DNA from: Azolla pinnata
Taxonomy: Eukaryota; Streptophyta; Polypodiopsida; Salviniales; Salviniaceae
Reading direction: 5' to 3'
DNA: 24,670 nt
Assembly (NCBI GenBank): GCA_037176905.1
Contig: JBBBWG010002848.1
Location: forward strand, 7,850 to 32,519
Part shown: positions 1-9,929 of the stretch, piece by piece
Position numbering within the stretch: the first letter of the stretch is position 1
Layout: every line of letters starts with the position of its first letter
Made by a program: the position numbers and the translations under genes
The notes under the pieces: generated by a model
The model's database searches: none
What the model was told of the DNA's origin: nothing
The model's input: the letters and a program-made list of their open reading frames with translations, nothing else

Positions 1-144
1 CTCGTTCATTCTGATGTATAACATCTCGTTTCACTGCACAATTTTTTGGAAGCATGGTTAAGATCCTATATCAGCCAGTATTCTATCATATGAAATGTGT
101 ATGTGTCCACGATTAGGGTGGTTTCGTCATCATATATATAATAT

Positions 145-174
145 ACACACACACACACGCACGCACACACACAC
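145..174. repeat. AC dinucleotide microsatellite
   Basis: Near-perfect AC repeats interrupted by two GC steps, preceded by a short AT run. The rest of 1-431 is AT-rich with no open frame I can support. Confidence 0.9.
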
Positions 175-431
175 GAGTAAACAAGAAAACAAGATATTAT
201 GAATCTAGATTCAGTTTATTCACCTTAACTTGTGTCATTAAGGTGCATAAACGAACTTACATAGGCTTTTCGATACCCTCTACAAGTTTCATGAATTTTG
301 ATGAGTAGATCATCAAATATCAAGTGAACCATTGACAAAACATTTTTGCAATTCAAGTCTGAACCTTCCTCTGAATTGTTTGTAAATGGGCCCACCTAAC
401 TAACCACTGCAACAAATCTCTTGGTAATTAG

Positions 432-1705
432 CTAAGAAGCCCGATGCATTAGGCCACTCGTTTTTGTCTTCAATGTGCGTTTGACTGTCATCAAATTGGT
501 ACGGTTGATAGGAGATATAGAGGCAAAAAAAGCTTTGGATATGCGTCCAGGTCCCTCAACATCTGCAAACTCCTCTTGAGGTCTCGATAGGTTGACTTTG
601 TATCCCAGATACGAGTCAAGTTCTTCAATTGTTATCGGTTCTTCACGTTGGGTGCTCTTGTTAGCCACCTCAAAGGCATCTAAAAAAAACCAATGGGGTA
701 ACTTGTGGATATTCCACTATCTCTAGTGGAAACATCTTACCATTTGAGTCCAAGTCGATAGATACTTCTGTCTCATGATCACACATAAGCACTTCGTCCG
801 TTGTCTATAGGTGTGTCCTTTCTTTGATACACCCAATTCCTTTCGCCCTTTTCTTTCTTAGATTTTTTTCGAGCTTACCATTTTTTAGAGCCTTTTGTAT
901 CTTCATTTACTGCTGGTTTGCCTTTCTTATGTGCTACTTCCTCATTTGTTGGTTGTAACGATTCTTCCCCTTCGGCGTGGTTCTTGGCTGGCCTCTTTAC
1001 TCCAGAAGAAATACTGATTTGGTAAGCCTTCATACTCTATTTTTTGTTCCCAATTTGATTCCTCCAAGAGAGGAAGTATTATCCTTGATGGAAGAGCAGT
1101 GACATCTGCTACTAGCAACTTAATAGATGGCATGCCCCCTGATTTTACCTTGTCCACCCAAGTAAATTGCATTTAGTGACTGTTCCAATTACGACGCCCA
1201 TCTCATCAAGCCAAGATTTGGGAAGACAATAGTTACTAAAAAAAGTTTTTCCTCATTTTTTGCCTTCTTTGCACGAGCCCAACGCCTAAAGCTGAACATG
1301 GAGTTTTGTGCTCTTTAGAGGATTAATCTGAATCACCTTCGACACAGATTCAACATTGTCAAACTCCACCTCATAGAATCCCCCTAAGAATTGAATGTTA
1401 ACAATTTACCTATGTTTGGTTGTAATGTTGCTCGTAGCAAGTCCCACAACTCACCTCTGCTTGGCCATGAAATATATATTATTGTGGCCTCTTTCTTTCT
1501 TTCTTTCGCCTTTCTCATAACCATCTTCATCCTCTTCATCTACTCCTTCCACATCTATATCAGTGGAATAACAGCCTATTTTGTTCCTTCTTGGTTTTTG
1601 GCCTATTTCGATCCTTATCAAAATGTAGTGTGTGTTTGCATATACACATGCAAATTCATGAAGCCTCAACATCATCAATAGTGGCCAAAAGAATCTGAGC
1701 ACCAT
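432..1705 (-). mobile_element. Decayed LINE ORF1 (gag-like) remnant
   Basis: Several minus-strand segments in different frames together resemble the gag-like ORF1 of plant LINEs (DUF4283 followed by a zinc knuckle). About 1390-1290 reads FYEVEFDNVESVSKVIQINP and continues toward a stop. A shifted frame then reads VQFRRWARAKKAKNEEKLFL and VTIVFPNL. About 1130-960 reads GGMPSIKLLVADVTALPSR, then IEYEGLPNQYFFW, where a CCHC knuckle would normally begin; the expected cysteines are Y and W here. An open segment at 432-680 (EEPITIEELDSYLGYKV) and an acidic stretch (DVEGVDEEDEDGYEKGERKK) near 1550-1500 may be further parts. Frameshifts and stops show it is dead. The family call comes from recognising the pattern; the limits are approximate. 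Confidence 0.55.
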
Positions 1706-2148
1706 TAATTAGCAGGCTAACAGCACTTAGAGAAGTATTCACAAATTTCACAACCATTGCATCTATAGAATACATGCCGTTGGTAGGCCTCAAAAATTAT
1801 GCCATGACAAAAGTAACATTTATTCAAAAGTTACTTTGGTGATGCTTTACCTGAAACATATGTCTCTTCATTGGCCTTGGACGTTCTCCTTGTAATCTTG
1901 CATAATAATCTACAGGGAATTTACAAGCTTGTTGAAATATACATACACAACATCATCACTTTCTTCAGCATGAGTTTGTCTGAAGACTATCCCTTCTTTC
2001 TTGGATTCATATCTGTGTTGATTTATTACATATTTAATAGCTCCATCTTACTCCCATGACTGTGAGCATATGGGTGTCAAGCAATCTGTTCATGATAATC
2101 AGTGGCTGTTGGATGTTTCCAAAAAAAGGCCCTTCCATTTCCATAGCT
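1706..2148. other. AT-rich spacer and 3' flank of the PX/Rubicon-type gene
   Basis: No supported gene. Because the neighbouring gene ends at 2149 on the minus strand, the right part of this stretch is probably its 3' UTR. Plus-strand open frames here are short and show no family features. Confidence 0.4.
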
Positions 2149-5100
2149 TCATTTATCACCCTGGCTTCCTTCATGACCTTGGTCATTTGTCCAATCTTTG
2201 GGACATGCAGGACAAGAAGTGCATTTTACAAAGCACTTACTGTGGAAAGGAGCATTGCAAGTTGTGCAGTTTGATACATTGTCCTCCTACAAACATTTGT
2301 TAAAAGATCTTGTATTAACACACAATAAGCTGTAATACATATGAAAAATTCCAAAAAAGATATTTTCTCGTTGTCCTAATCACTCATCTATATATCTATC
2401 TATATATATATACATGTTTTGGTCGAAATAGTGAATGTTTTAGGTCAGAAAGACTGAAGCAAATACGCACAAATGCCAGGGCAAGCAACACTTCCATGAT
2501 GATATTTTTCTAGGCTATATTGACATGGTATGTTTCAACCCATTTACTTAACTTGCATTTATCATAAATAGTTCTTTACTGAGTAAACTCAGTCTCCTTG
2601 AGAGAGGTATAAGGAGAAATAAAGATAAAAGGGCACTCCTAATCAATTCTTTGCATGAGCTTAGAGAACCACTTCTTAACCAAACATGAATATAAGATCT
2701 GAGAAATATTGAGCGCATCCTACTTAAAAGCGATTTCCCCTATTTAATTTTTTCTTCATTGCCACACAACTTTCAAACCTGAAATGGAAAAATTGGAGCA
2801 AATGGATCTTCACACAATATCCCAGCTCCACACCATTCTCCTGTATCTTGGCAAACAGAGCACTGCTTTGTCACATGCTCCACTAATTTTGCTAATACAG
2901 AAGAAAGCAGCGGTGGTAGTGCTGCAATGAAGACATAAAAGCATTGAAGACAACAAAATATGCCTAGCTATACCTGTGCTACACGCTAGCTACTACTTTA
3001 TATGAGTACCCTAGTAAGGTTTGACAGATTAGGGGAGTATTTAGGTAAATACCCAGCATTTTCAGTCTTTTCCTCCCTCATATATAATGAAAATGAGAGC
3101 TTACCAGAAAAAGCACCTTTAGAGAGGTCTTCGAGGTCTCGAAGAGCAAAGAGGTCATTATTTTCTAATAGGTACCTCCTTGATCCCATTGCTTGCTCTA
3201 TTTTTCCATGAGCATGACGGCACATGCATGAAAGAACTCTGCTCAGCTTTATCCGACTCTCTTTGACATGTAAAAGTATCGGGACCCTTGAATAAAGATA
3301 AGGGTTTAAAGAAGAAATATCCAGCAATGACTGCAAGGGGAAAATACATTTGTTGATATGACTATTTATTTTCTACTGTATTCATTTGAGTAAAGTCCTT
3401 TAGAAAGGTTTAAATAGATGGCAGAAATGACTATATATGCGTGCAGATATGATAAGCCTAGAGAGAAAAGTAAGTGTTGTATGCTCAACACATTCATCGA
3501 AGCAGCATTCCTACAAAACGATGTCACCACGTTCTTATGCAGAGAATATGCTTTCCAGCGAGTGTGGACTTAGTGTCTTACATAAATTCCATTTCTCTAA
3601 CCATGTTCCACAGTAATAGAAAACAAACAATGTGCTCCGTTGGGTTATTACAGCTATCTACTTTTTGGTTGCATATTGCACACAAATTAAGTGGAATATT
3701 GATTTACATGATAATATCAGGAGAAATTTTCTGATTAACGAGAGGATCGTAACATTACACGAAATCCTTTTTCTTGGTTAAGAATAGAGAAGGCAGGTAT
3801 GATGCAGAAAAGAAGATTTCTTCCTCTCATGCATTTGTTTCTTTAGGTACACTAGAAGGAGACATACCTAAGGAGACAAACACATAGCACATTCACAAGA
3901 TATACCTACAGAACTAGTCTTAAAAACTTGAAGTAACTCCATTCCCATCAATCCAAGTATTTACAGTGTTAATAAATTCATTCAGGTTTAGGGTTGATCA
4001 AACATGTTATTATGCTGATATGAGCGTAATATAATGCAATTCATTTATTTCCCACACAGAAATTGGCAATAAATAAATTAAAATATATAGACATATACAG
4101 TAGTAGCGTAAAATGCATACGAACCTGATCATAAATTGAATTTAAATAGGCCTTTGCAAGTTGAGATACTCTTCTTGGAGTGAAATCCCAATGTCGCAAA
4201 ACGTAGGCTGGAAGAACTGCAAATTCGTTCAAATGGCAGAAAGAGCAGAACAACTGTCCTGTATATTCACAAAATCTTGGTTTGCCTCTTGTTATAGTTT
4301 GGGCAAAACCTTGGACCATTCCTTTCTCAAGCACCAAATACTTGTAGCAACCAGCACAAGAAAACTGTTGAGCATGAAGGAACTGCTTCAATGGAGCTTT
4401 TGAGTGAATTTTCAGATCTAGTTTCATAGTTATACCAAAGTTATACTGGTTCAAGTCTATGTTGCCACCATGTTGTCTTTGAGGAGCATCCACATCACCC
4501 AGATGATCATCCAAGCTATCATCAAATGGTGGAGGTCCTACCATAATATGTTCCTCAAAACCAGTATTTCCAAAAACTGAAGCTTGAGGTCGCAAAAACC
4601 AAAACAGGGGGGATGCTGTACTGAAAGGTGGGCCAGATTTGACTAACAACTGTAGATATTTCTGTATTTGTAAGCTTCTAGCTTCAACAATTTTGGGAGA
4701 TATATTTCCATAGTGCTGGTTTGATTTCCCTACCTCTAGTGTAGGTGAAGGCAGAACTGTACCTGTTTGAGGATTAAAAACTCTCTTTAGTTGATGATAT
4801 AAATCAATAAAATCCCGATATCTTCTCAATACTTCCCACTGTTTTTCTCCACTTACAACCTTGATGCAGTACATACTGTGTTCTTTCACCCCAACCATCC
4901 TCTCCCACATTGATGAACCTCGTCTTTGCTTTGTACCAACTACCTCAACCCAATCAATAACAAAAGGAATATCTTTGGGTGAAGGTGTTGATTGTGAGCT
5001 AAACGTTAGCGACAAAGGCGTATAATCCAAGCAATCAGCTTCAGATAAACTAGAAACACGATTGTCCTTTATATAGCTCTCGTCCACATTTAGACTTTCT

Positions 5101-6613
5101 ACATACCTGAAAATCTACAAAACATGGAAGCATCCTTCAAAAATAAGGTTAAACCTGACCTTTTTTTGCTTATTAAGGCATTAGCTTTTCTATGAAGCTT
5201 TAAGAGATTTGTACTCTACTTGGCAGTCTTAGAAACAGTCATAAAACAATCAGTTTTGGAATGCCTGTATAGTCTTTAAATTTATCCATTTATTTAAATA
5301 ATATTAAAATGCATGCATATCTGATTTATGGCTATGCCACAAACTGAATCAATTCAATTCACTGGTCCTCTGAACTGCAACAAGACATTTTCTTACATTT
5401 TAAGCATAGACTTGATATTTTGAATATGATTTTTGCGTCTAACATTATATTTCCAAGTACTATCTCTTATATGTGGCGTTTGACTCTGTAAAAATGCATT
5501 GCCTTTTCATTCAAGGCTCAGGCTCCTCCAGATATGGAGAAATCTGCAAGAAAAACCGGCCCCAGGCTGGAAAGGTGGTAAGGATATATTAAGATTAACA
5601 TAAACCTAATATTTCATGATATATACCTAATATCTACTGATATATATTCACCAGGAGTTACACAAAAGCGCATAGAATGATAGGAGTAAGTGAAACATGT
5701 GTTTCATTTTAATTTTCCTACAAGTTATACCTCATCTGGACCGCAATCTTCATTCTTCCATACCACTGATCCCTGGCCATTTAATAAAGAAGAAGACTTT
5801 GAAGAGCTATACACACTTACTGACGAAGATGGGGAATCATCCTTTTCTTTGGGATAGCTTGGGTAAGTTGTTCTAGCTTCTTCATTGTGTTCTTTCAAAG
5901 TTTCCAAATCATTCTCATCACCTTGATTACTCACATTGGAATGAGGCAGATAAGTCTTTGTTGAATTATTGAGATCAAAGAATTTGATAGAATCTTCAAG
6001 CTGATCTAGGTCAATGTCCACTTCTGAAACTAATGATACTCTATCTTCAGATTGACAGGTAGCCATTATCCCATTGATGCTTCCCAGAGGAATCTGCGCA
6101 TTACACTTACCCAGCTCTGGACCACTTTGAAAATTCTCTGGTTTAGTGGCAAAACCCTTTCTATTACTGGTAATTTCTTTAGTTCCTCTTCCTAGAAGTG
6201 AATTTAGAGGTTTTACAGACGATGTCGTCTTTGCCTTTGCTGTATTTGTATTCTCTGCCACAGCTGGCGACAGACGATGTCGTCTTTTCCTTCGCTGTAT
6301 TTGTATTCTCTGCCACAGTTGGTGACAGACGATGCCGCCTTTGCCTTCTCTGTATTTGTATTCTCTGCCACAGTTGGCGAAAGTATTCCTTGGCTTAATG
6401 CCTCATTAGGAACGTCAAAGGCCACAGATTGAATACTTTCTTCACATTCTCTTTCACTAAAAATGTTTGATACAGAAGAACCACATACAGTGTCTTTATC
6501 CTGCCCAACTAAAATTTGTGCCACTTGGTTTGATTGGATGATTTCTTCACATTCTGTTTCCCTGAAAATAGTAAATACAGGAAAGCCATCAACAATGTAT
6601 TTCTCCTTCCCAA
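2149..6613 (-). CDS. PX domain and Rubicon-homology (DUF4206) zinc-finger protein, 5' end unresolved, frame broken by tandem repeat
   Basis: Exons I can join, 5' to 3': 6613-5731, 5114-4125, 3330-3105, 2921-2779, 2286-2149 (stop TGA). All have GT/AG borders and compatible phases. Exon 5114-4125 (330 codons) carries a PX domain with the PI3P-binding RRYRDF motif and a later 'LQIQKYLQLL' helix. It is followed by the start of the Rubicon homology domain: CAGC, CSFC and 'LPAYVLRHWDF'. Exon 3330-3105 has 'GSRRYLLENNDLFALRDLE'. The last two exons hold the remaining zinc ligands (CSVC, CTTC, FHSKC, CTSCPAC). RH domains of Rubicon, PLEKHM1 and DEF8 bind GTP-Rab7 on late endosomes, so an endosome or vacuole trafficking role is inferred. 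The upstream exon is low-complexity, acidic and Ser-rich. Three copies of a 55-bp repeat inside it put a stop in frame (6213-6215). No initiator ATG or first exon could be fixed. The family call is firm; intactness is doubtful. Confidence 0.85.
6215..6379. repeat. Three-copy 55-bp tandem repeat inside coding exon
   Basis: Copies at 6215-6269, 6270-6324 and 6325-6379 differ at only a few positions each. In the minus reading direction each unit would encode VAENTNTxKAKxxSSV in one frame. Because 55 is not a multiple of three, each copy is read in a different frame, and the reading that enters from upstream stops at 6213-6215. Confidence 0.95.
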
Positions 6614-7008
6614 CTGAATAAAAAAACACTGATGTCGATTAGATGCTTTCTTCACATTCCCTCTTGTTGACTCATTTAAAAATTCATTTGAGAGTCAGCT
6701 GTGCACAATTAAATAATGTTTGGAATGAAAAATCACCAAAAAGCTTCAGAGTTGGGGGAAAGTGAATGTGCAATGCAGGAAGAAATGAAAATGAATCTAG
6801 GCTTGGTTGCACAGGAAAAGAACTTATCAGCAATGCTCTTAACTTTTCATGGTAGTCGCACCATAGTAATACAAAAATGAATGACGGCCCACAGTTACCC
6901 TTGCACCTTCTTCTTTGGCAATTCTTTATACTGCTATGCGACAGTGTCTATATATCTGCGTAGCTATCCATCCATCTATAAAACCTAATGAAAGGCCAAC
7001 TCTTGCAA
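6614..7008. other. Spacer or intron upstream of the placed PX-gene exons
   Basis: On the minus strand a pyrimidine-rich stretch ending in TTTATTCAG just above 6613 looks like a 3' splice site, so part of this may be intron. About 6665-6635 contains a decayed extra copy of the downstream coding repeat (RECEESI followed by a stop at 6639-6641). No further exon could be identified. Confidence 0.35.
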
Positions 7009-7116
7009 AATGTCAGAATTAGACAAACAAGCGAAGTCTAATGATGAAGCAACTCTTATGACGATCCAGATCTCACAACGAGAGGATCCTGCAACTTATC
7101 AAAAGGCGACTTTGAC

Positions 7117-7778
7117 ATGACAATATTGATGAAACATCCCTCCTACGATGAGGAGAATTTGCAACAAGCTGAGAACTTCAAGGATCAAATCTTACCTCCA
7201 AATAAAGTTGATGAGACATTTCTTGTGCTTCAAAACCCATGGGGCTCCATCTCGATATTCCCAGATATGCTAGAGTTTATGCAACACCAATATGATGTAA
7301 GCATCCAATGAATGAGTCAATCATTTTTTGTGAAAAGTGTTGCTTTGGTGAAGGTTTTCTCAAGATCACAAATCATGGATAGCAATCCAATCTATGCATC
7401 AGTTAGAAAATGAATCTCATGATTTAGATGTGAAACCAATGTAGTGTATGTGTCTATGGAGAGATGACTTGAATACAAATTTTGCAGCTTCAATATTCAC
7501 TGATATATCTTTGGCTCTACGCACTAAGGTCTTTCATGACATGTATAACTCCAGACTAAGATTGAAATTGCAGATATAGCAACATGACCAATGCGTCAAC
7601 GAAAAGATTGTTGACTTTTTTTCCGCAGCAATGCCATGCGTCTCTCCCAGAAAATTACTATCATCTCCCAAGAATTGCATAAACCAATGTAAGCGACTTC
7701 TCCATCGATCAATCCATATATTTACAAAGGATTAATGAAGAAGCACAGGCATCAATGTCATCAGTTCATGTGATCTAT
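7117..7778 (+). CDS. Unrecognised split gene or gene relic (candidate exons)
   Basis: I do not recognise a family. An ATG-started open frame at 7117 runs to a good donor (TATGAT then GTAAGC) at 7296, encoding a hydrophilic segment that contains LPPNKVDETFLVLQNPWGSI. Two further segments fit exons: 7629-7688 (after TTTTTTTCCGCAG, before GTAAGC) and 7730-7778 (after TTTACAAAG, before GTAAGT). Their phases agree and they read NAMRLSQKITIISQELHKP, then INEEAQASMSSVHVIY, which looks like helical protein. A piece at about 7488-7576 (TDISLALRTKVFHDMYNSRL) is also open, but I could not connect it in frame to the first segment and it meets a TAG. It could be a small uncharacterised gene, a pseudogene, or chance. 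Confidence 0.28.
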
Positions 7779-7816
7779 GTAAGTGCGGCACGCGATCAAT
7801 ACAACGCGATGTATGC

Positions 7817-8242
7817 ATGTACGAATACATAAGCTACGCCTTCGTATACAGCAGCATAAGAGAAAAAAGAGCTTTGGTATGTTCATACAGTCTACCTGAA
7901 GAAGCCAGCGACGCTGAATGGAAGGAGCAGCTAAGCGGGATTGTCTCTTTCAAGCAATTTGCGATGGAAGGATGTGAGCAGCATCATCTGCTCGCATCAG
8001 AGGAAACAGAAGCTAGTGATCAGACTGGTCGAAGTATGTCTGGTCGGAGCAAGCAAATCCATGGCGATGGAGCCTGCCTTGTTTACAGGAATTCCAACGA
8101 CTACCCCTCCAATATTTACAAGAATTCCACGGGTTACCCCTGGAATGGAGACAAGAATTCCAATGCATCATCCACAGCCCAACAAAATCTATCCTCAAGT
8201 TCAAAGAAAAAAGCAAAAGCACCAATTAGGGAGGGGTTTTAG
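7817..8242 (+). CDS. Hypothetical open frame, 141 codons, low complexity at its end
   Basis: This is an ATG-started open frame on the plus strand with no recognised domain. Its second half contains a degenerate repeat (RNSNDYPSNIYKNSTGYPWN) built on a recurrent GAATTCC DNA motif, then a Ser/Lys-rich tail that runs into the telo-box minisatellite. It may be a last exon of the candidate gene to the left, but I found no acceptable in-frame splice junction. It may equally be non-coding repeat DNA. Confidence 0.2.
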   Translation: MYEYISYAFVYSSIREKRALVCSYSLPEEASDAEWKEQLSGIVSFKQFAMEGCEQHHLLASEETEASDQTGRSMSGRSKQIHGDGACLVYRNSNDYPSNIYKNSTGYPWNGDKNSNASSTAQQNLSSSSKKKAKAPIREGF

Positions 8243-8632
8243 GGTTTAGGATTCAGAGGAAGAGAGCAAAAGCACCAATTAGTGAGGGGTTTAGGGTTTA
8301 GGATTCAGAGGAAGAGAGCAAAAGAATTGGGGAGGGGTTTTAGGGTTTAGGATTTGATTTAGAGGAAGAGGGCAAAAGCAACAGAGAGGGGTTATAGGGT
8401 TTAGGATTCGGAGGAAGAGAGCCAAAGCATTTGGGAGGGGTTTCAGGGTTTGGGACTCAAAGGAAGAGAGCAAAAAGCACCGGGGAGGGGTTTCAAGGAT
8501 TGGGACTCAAAGAGAGCAAAAGCATCGGGGAGGCATTTTAGGGTTTAGGACTAAGAGGAAGAGCGCAAAATCATCGAGGAGGGGTTTTAGGGTTTAGGAC
8601 TCAGAGGAAGAGGCTCTTATAGGGCAAAGCTT
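8216..8632. repeat. Minisatellite of eight units of about 50 bp, each with a telo-box-like core
   Basis: The plus strand shows eight degenerate units with the core GGGGTTTTAGGGTTTAGGA followed by purine-rich AGAGGAAGAGAGCAAAAGCA. Cores lie near 8236, 8286, 8333, 8387, 8437, 8487, 8530 and 8581. A lone TTTAGGTTTAGGG-like stretch follows near 8665. The core matches the plant telomere heptamer TTTAGGG and, on the other strand, the AAACCCTAA telo-box found in many plant 5' leaders. Confidence 0.9.
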
Positions 8633-8693
8633 ACGTTACATTTTGCTTTGAAAATCAACTACCCTTTTAGGTTTAGGGTTCTGTTGTTCGCAA

Positions 8694-8697
<4 letters not shown>

Positions 8698-8733
<36 letters not shown>
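8698..8733. repeat. GA dinucleotide microsatellite
   Basis: Uninterrupted AG/GA repeat of about 36 bp directly after the telo-box minisatellite. Confidence 0.95.
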
Positions 8734-8737
<4 letters not shown>

Positions 8738-9159
8738 ATTAAAAGAGATAAAGTTTTACTAACCACATCATATCAAATTGTATTTAATTATTTTAAGTAC
8801 TTGAGTATGTAATATAGTTGAACCTTGCGAAACGGCTCTTTAGAGTATCTTAACAAATATATAGGATAAAAGTAAAGTAAAAGATTTGACAGTTTTCATA
8901 ATTATGTTGTATCAGAACTTTGTCTCAAGTTAGAGCTTTAATATTTACAACATCATAAAAGGGGGGGATGAAAAGCGTGAATGAGACAAACTTGACAATC
9001 GTTCCTAGAATTATAATTCTTACCTATTTCATTGTCTTGTTTATGTGTTAATATTTTCCTTGAATTATGCTCTCTACTTGATTATGTTCTTACCTATCTT
9101 TATCTAGCTTAATTAAACTTTCACAGTATACATGAGTAGCTTTAGCTTTATGCTCTTTG
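8734..9159. other. AT-rich spacer
   Basis: No open frame, RNA gene or clear repeat that I can support. It includes a G-run near 8960. Confidence 0.5.
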
Positions 9160-9241
9160 AAGCTCGTTTAGAGTGTAGTGCTTACTTCATGACAAGAGGA
9201 TAAGGTTTCAAGTCCAGACATATGCTCGTTTAGAGTGTGGT
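9160..9241 (+). mobile_element. tRNA-derived SINE head or tRNA relic
   Basis: GCTCGTTTAGAGTGTAGTGC (from 9162) resembles a tRNA D-arm/A-box region. About 40 bases downstream, AAGGTTTCAAGTCC is close to the Pol III B-box consensus GGTTCRANTCC, with one extra T. Most of the first motif (GCTCGTTTAGAGTG) is repeated at 9224. There is no intact cloverleaf, so this is a SINE head or pseudo-tRNA, not a functional tRNA gene. Confidence 0.4.
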
Positions 9242-9244
9242 GTT

Positions 9245-9929
9245 ATTCTCTATTTTCTTGTACCTCTATAAATCTTTCCTAGTTTAAAACCTCAATAGTT
9301 CCGCCTCGACTCGTGCCTTCAAGGCAACACAACAATGACGGATTCTGCTATCACAATTGATTCCAACTCCGGCAACTGAGCGTAATATCATGTGTAGTAA
9401 GAATACATACATACATGCATCCCATTCCTTCATTTACATGTCGAATGTCGATGTTGTCAGTACTACGGTCTGGAGGCATAATTGGTGAGCAGTATACCAA
9501 GTTTAGAGATCGCTTGGCTCCATTTAGGCCAAATGCTAGCCCTTTTGCAGGAGACGAGCATCGTCCATTCGATCATCGCCATGCATCAAACAAGGGCCAT
9601 TTTCCCTTATTTCCTTTCCAACCAATTGTCCTTCGATCGCGTCCCTTCTGATTCCATGATATGTATGCGCATCAGGCTCATATGGTGAGAGCTTCTCGAG
9701 ATTCTCCGATTGCCCGAGCAAGCATGAAGGGGGACGTGTTCATCCTGGACAACCTCATCTCTCCATGCATCATCATCATGCATGTTCATACTGCATCATT
9801 CATGGTCACTACCAAACATCAATTTCCGCCTTCTTTGCATCGTCGCATTGGCCAGGGACATCAGCAGGCAATAAATAGGTCACCACCACCAAATCATCCA
9901 TGGTTTCTCTTTCCCTTCCTGACCCCAAA
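9245..9929. other. Spacer, probably containing the 3' UTR of the PPR gene
   Basis: No supported gene. Directly 3' of the PPR stop codon on the minus strand I looked for the rest of the E, E+ and DYW motifs in all frames and found none. Confidence 0.5.

Noticed and set aside
2056..2303. Plus-strand open frames at the left end of the PX/Rubicon-type gene
   Set aside because: They overlap antisense to the last exon (2149-2286), whose zinc ligands and splice phase are convincing.
7930..8230. Minus-strand first exon of the PX/Rubicon-type gene
   Set aside because: Minus frames here are short and broken by stops, and no donor gives a sensible link to the exon at 6613.
8216..8632. True telomere or CRISPR-like array
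   Set aside because: Units are about 50 bp with single diverged TTTAGGG-like cores, not continuous heptamers. There are no regular repeat and spacer lengths, and the context is a plant nuclear genome.
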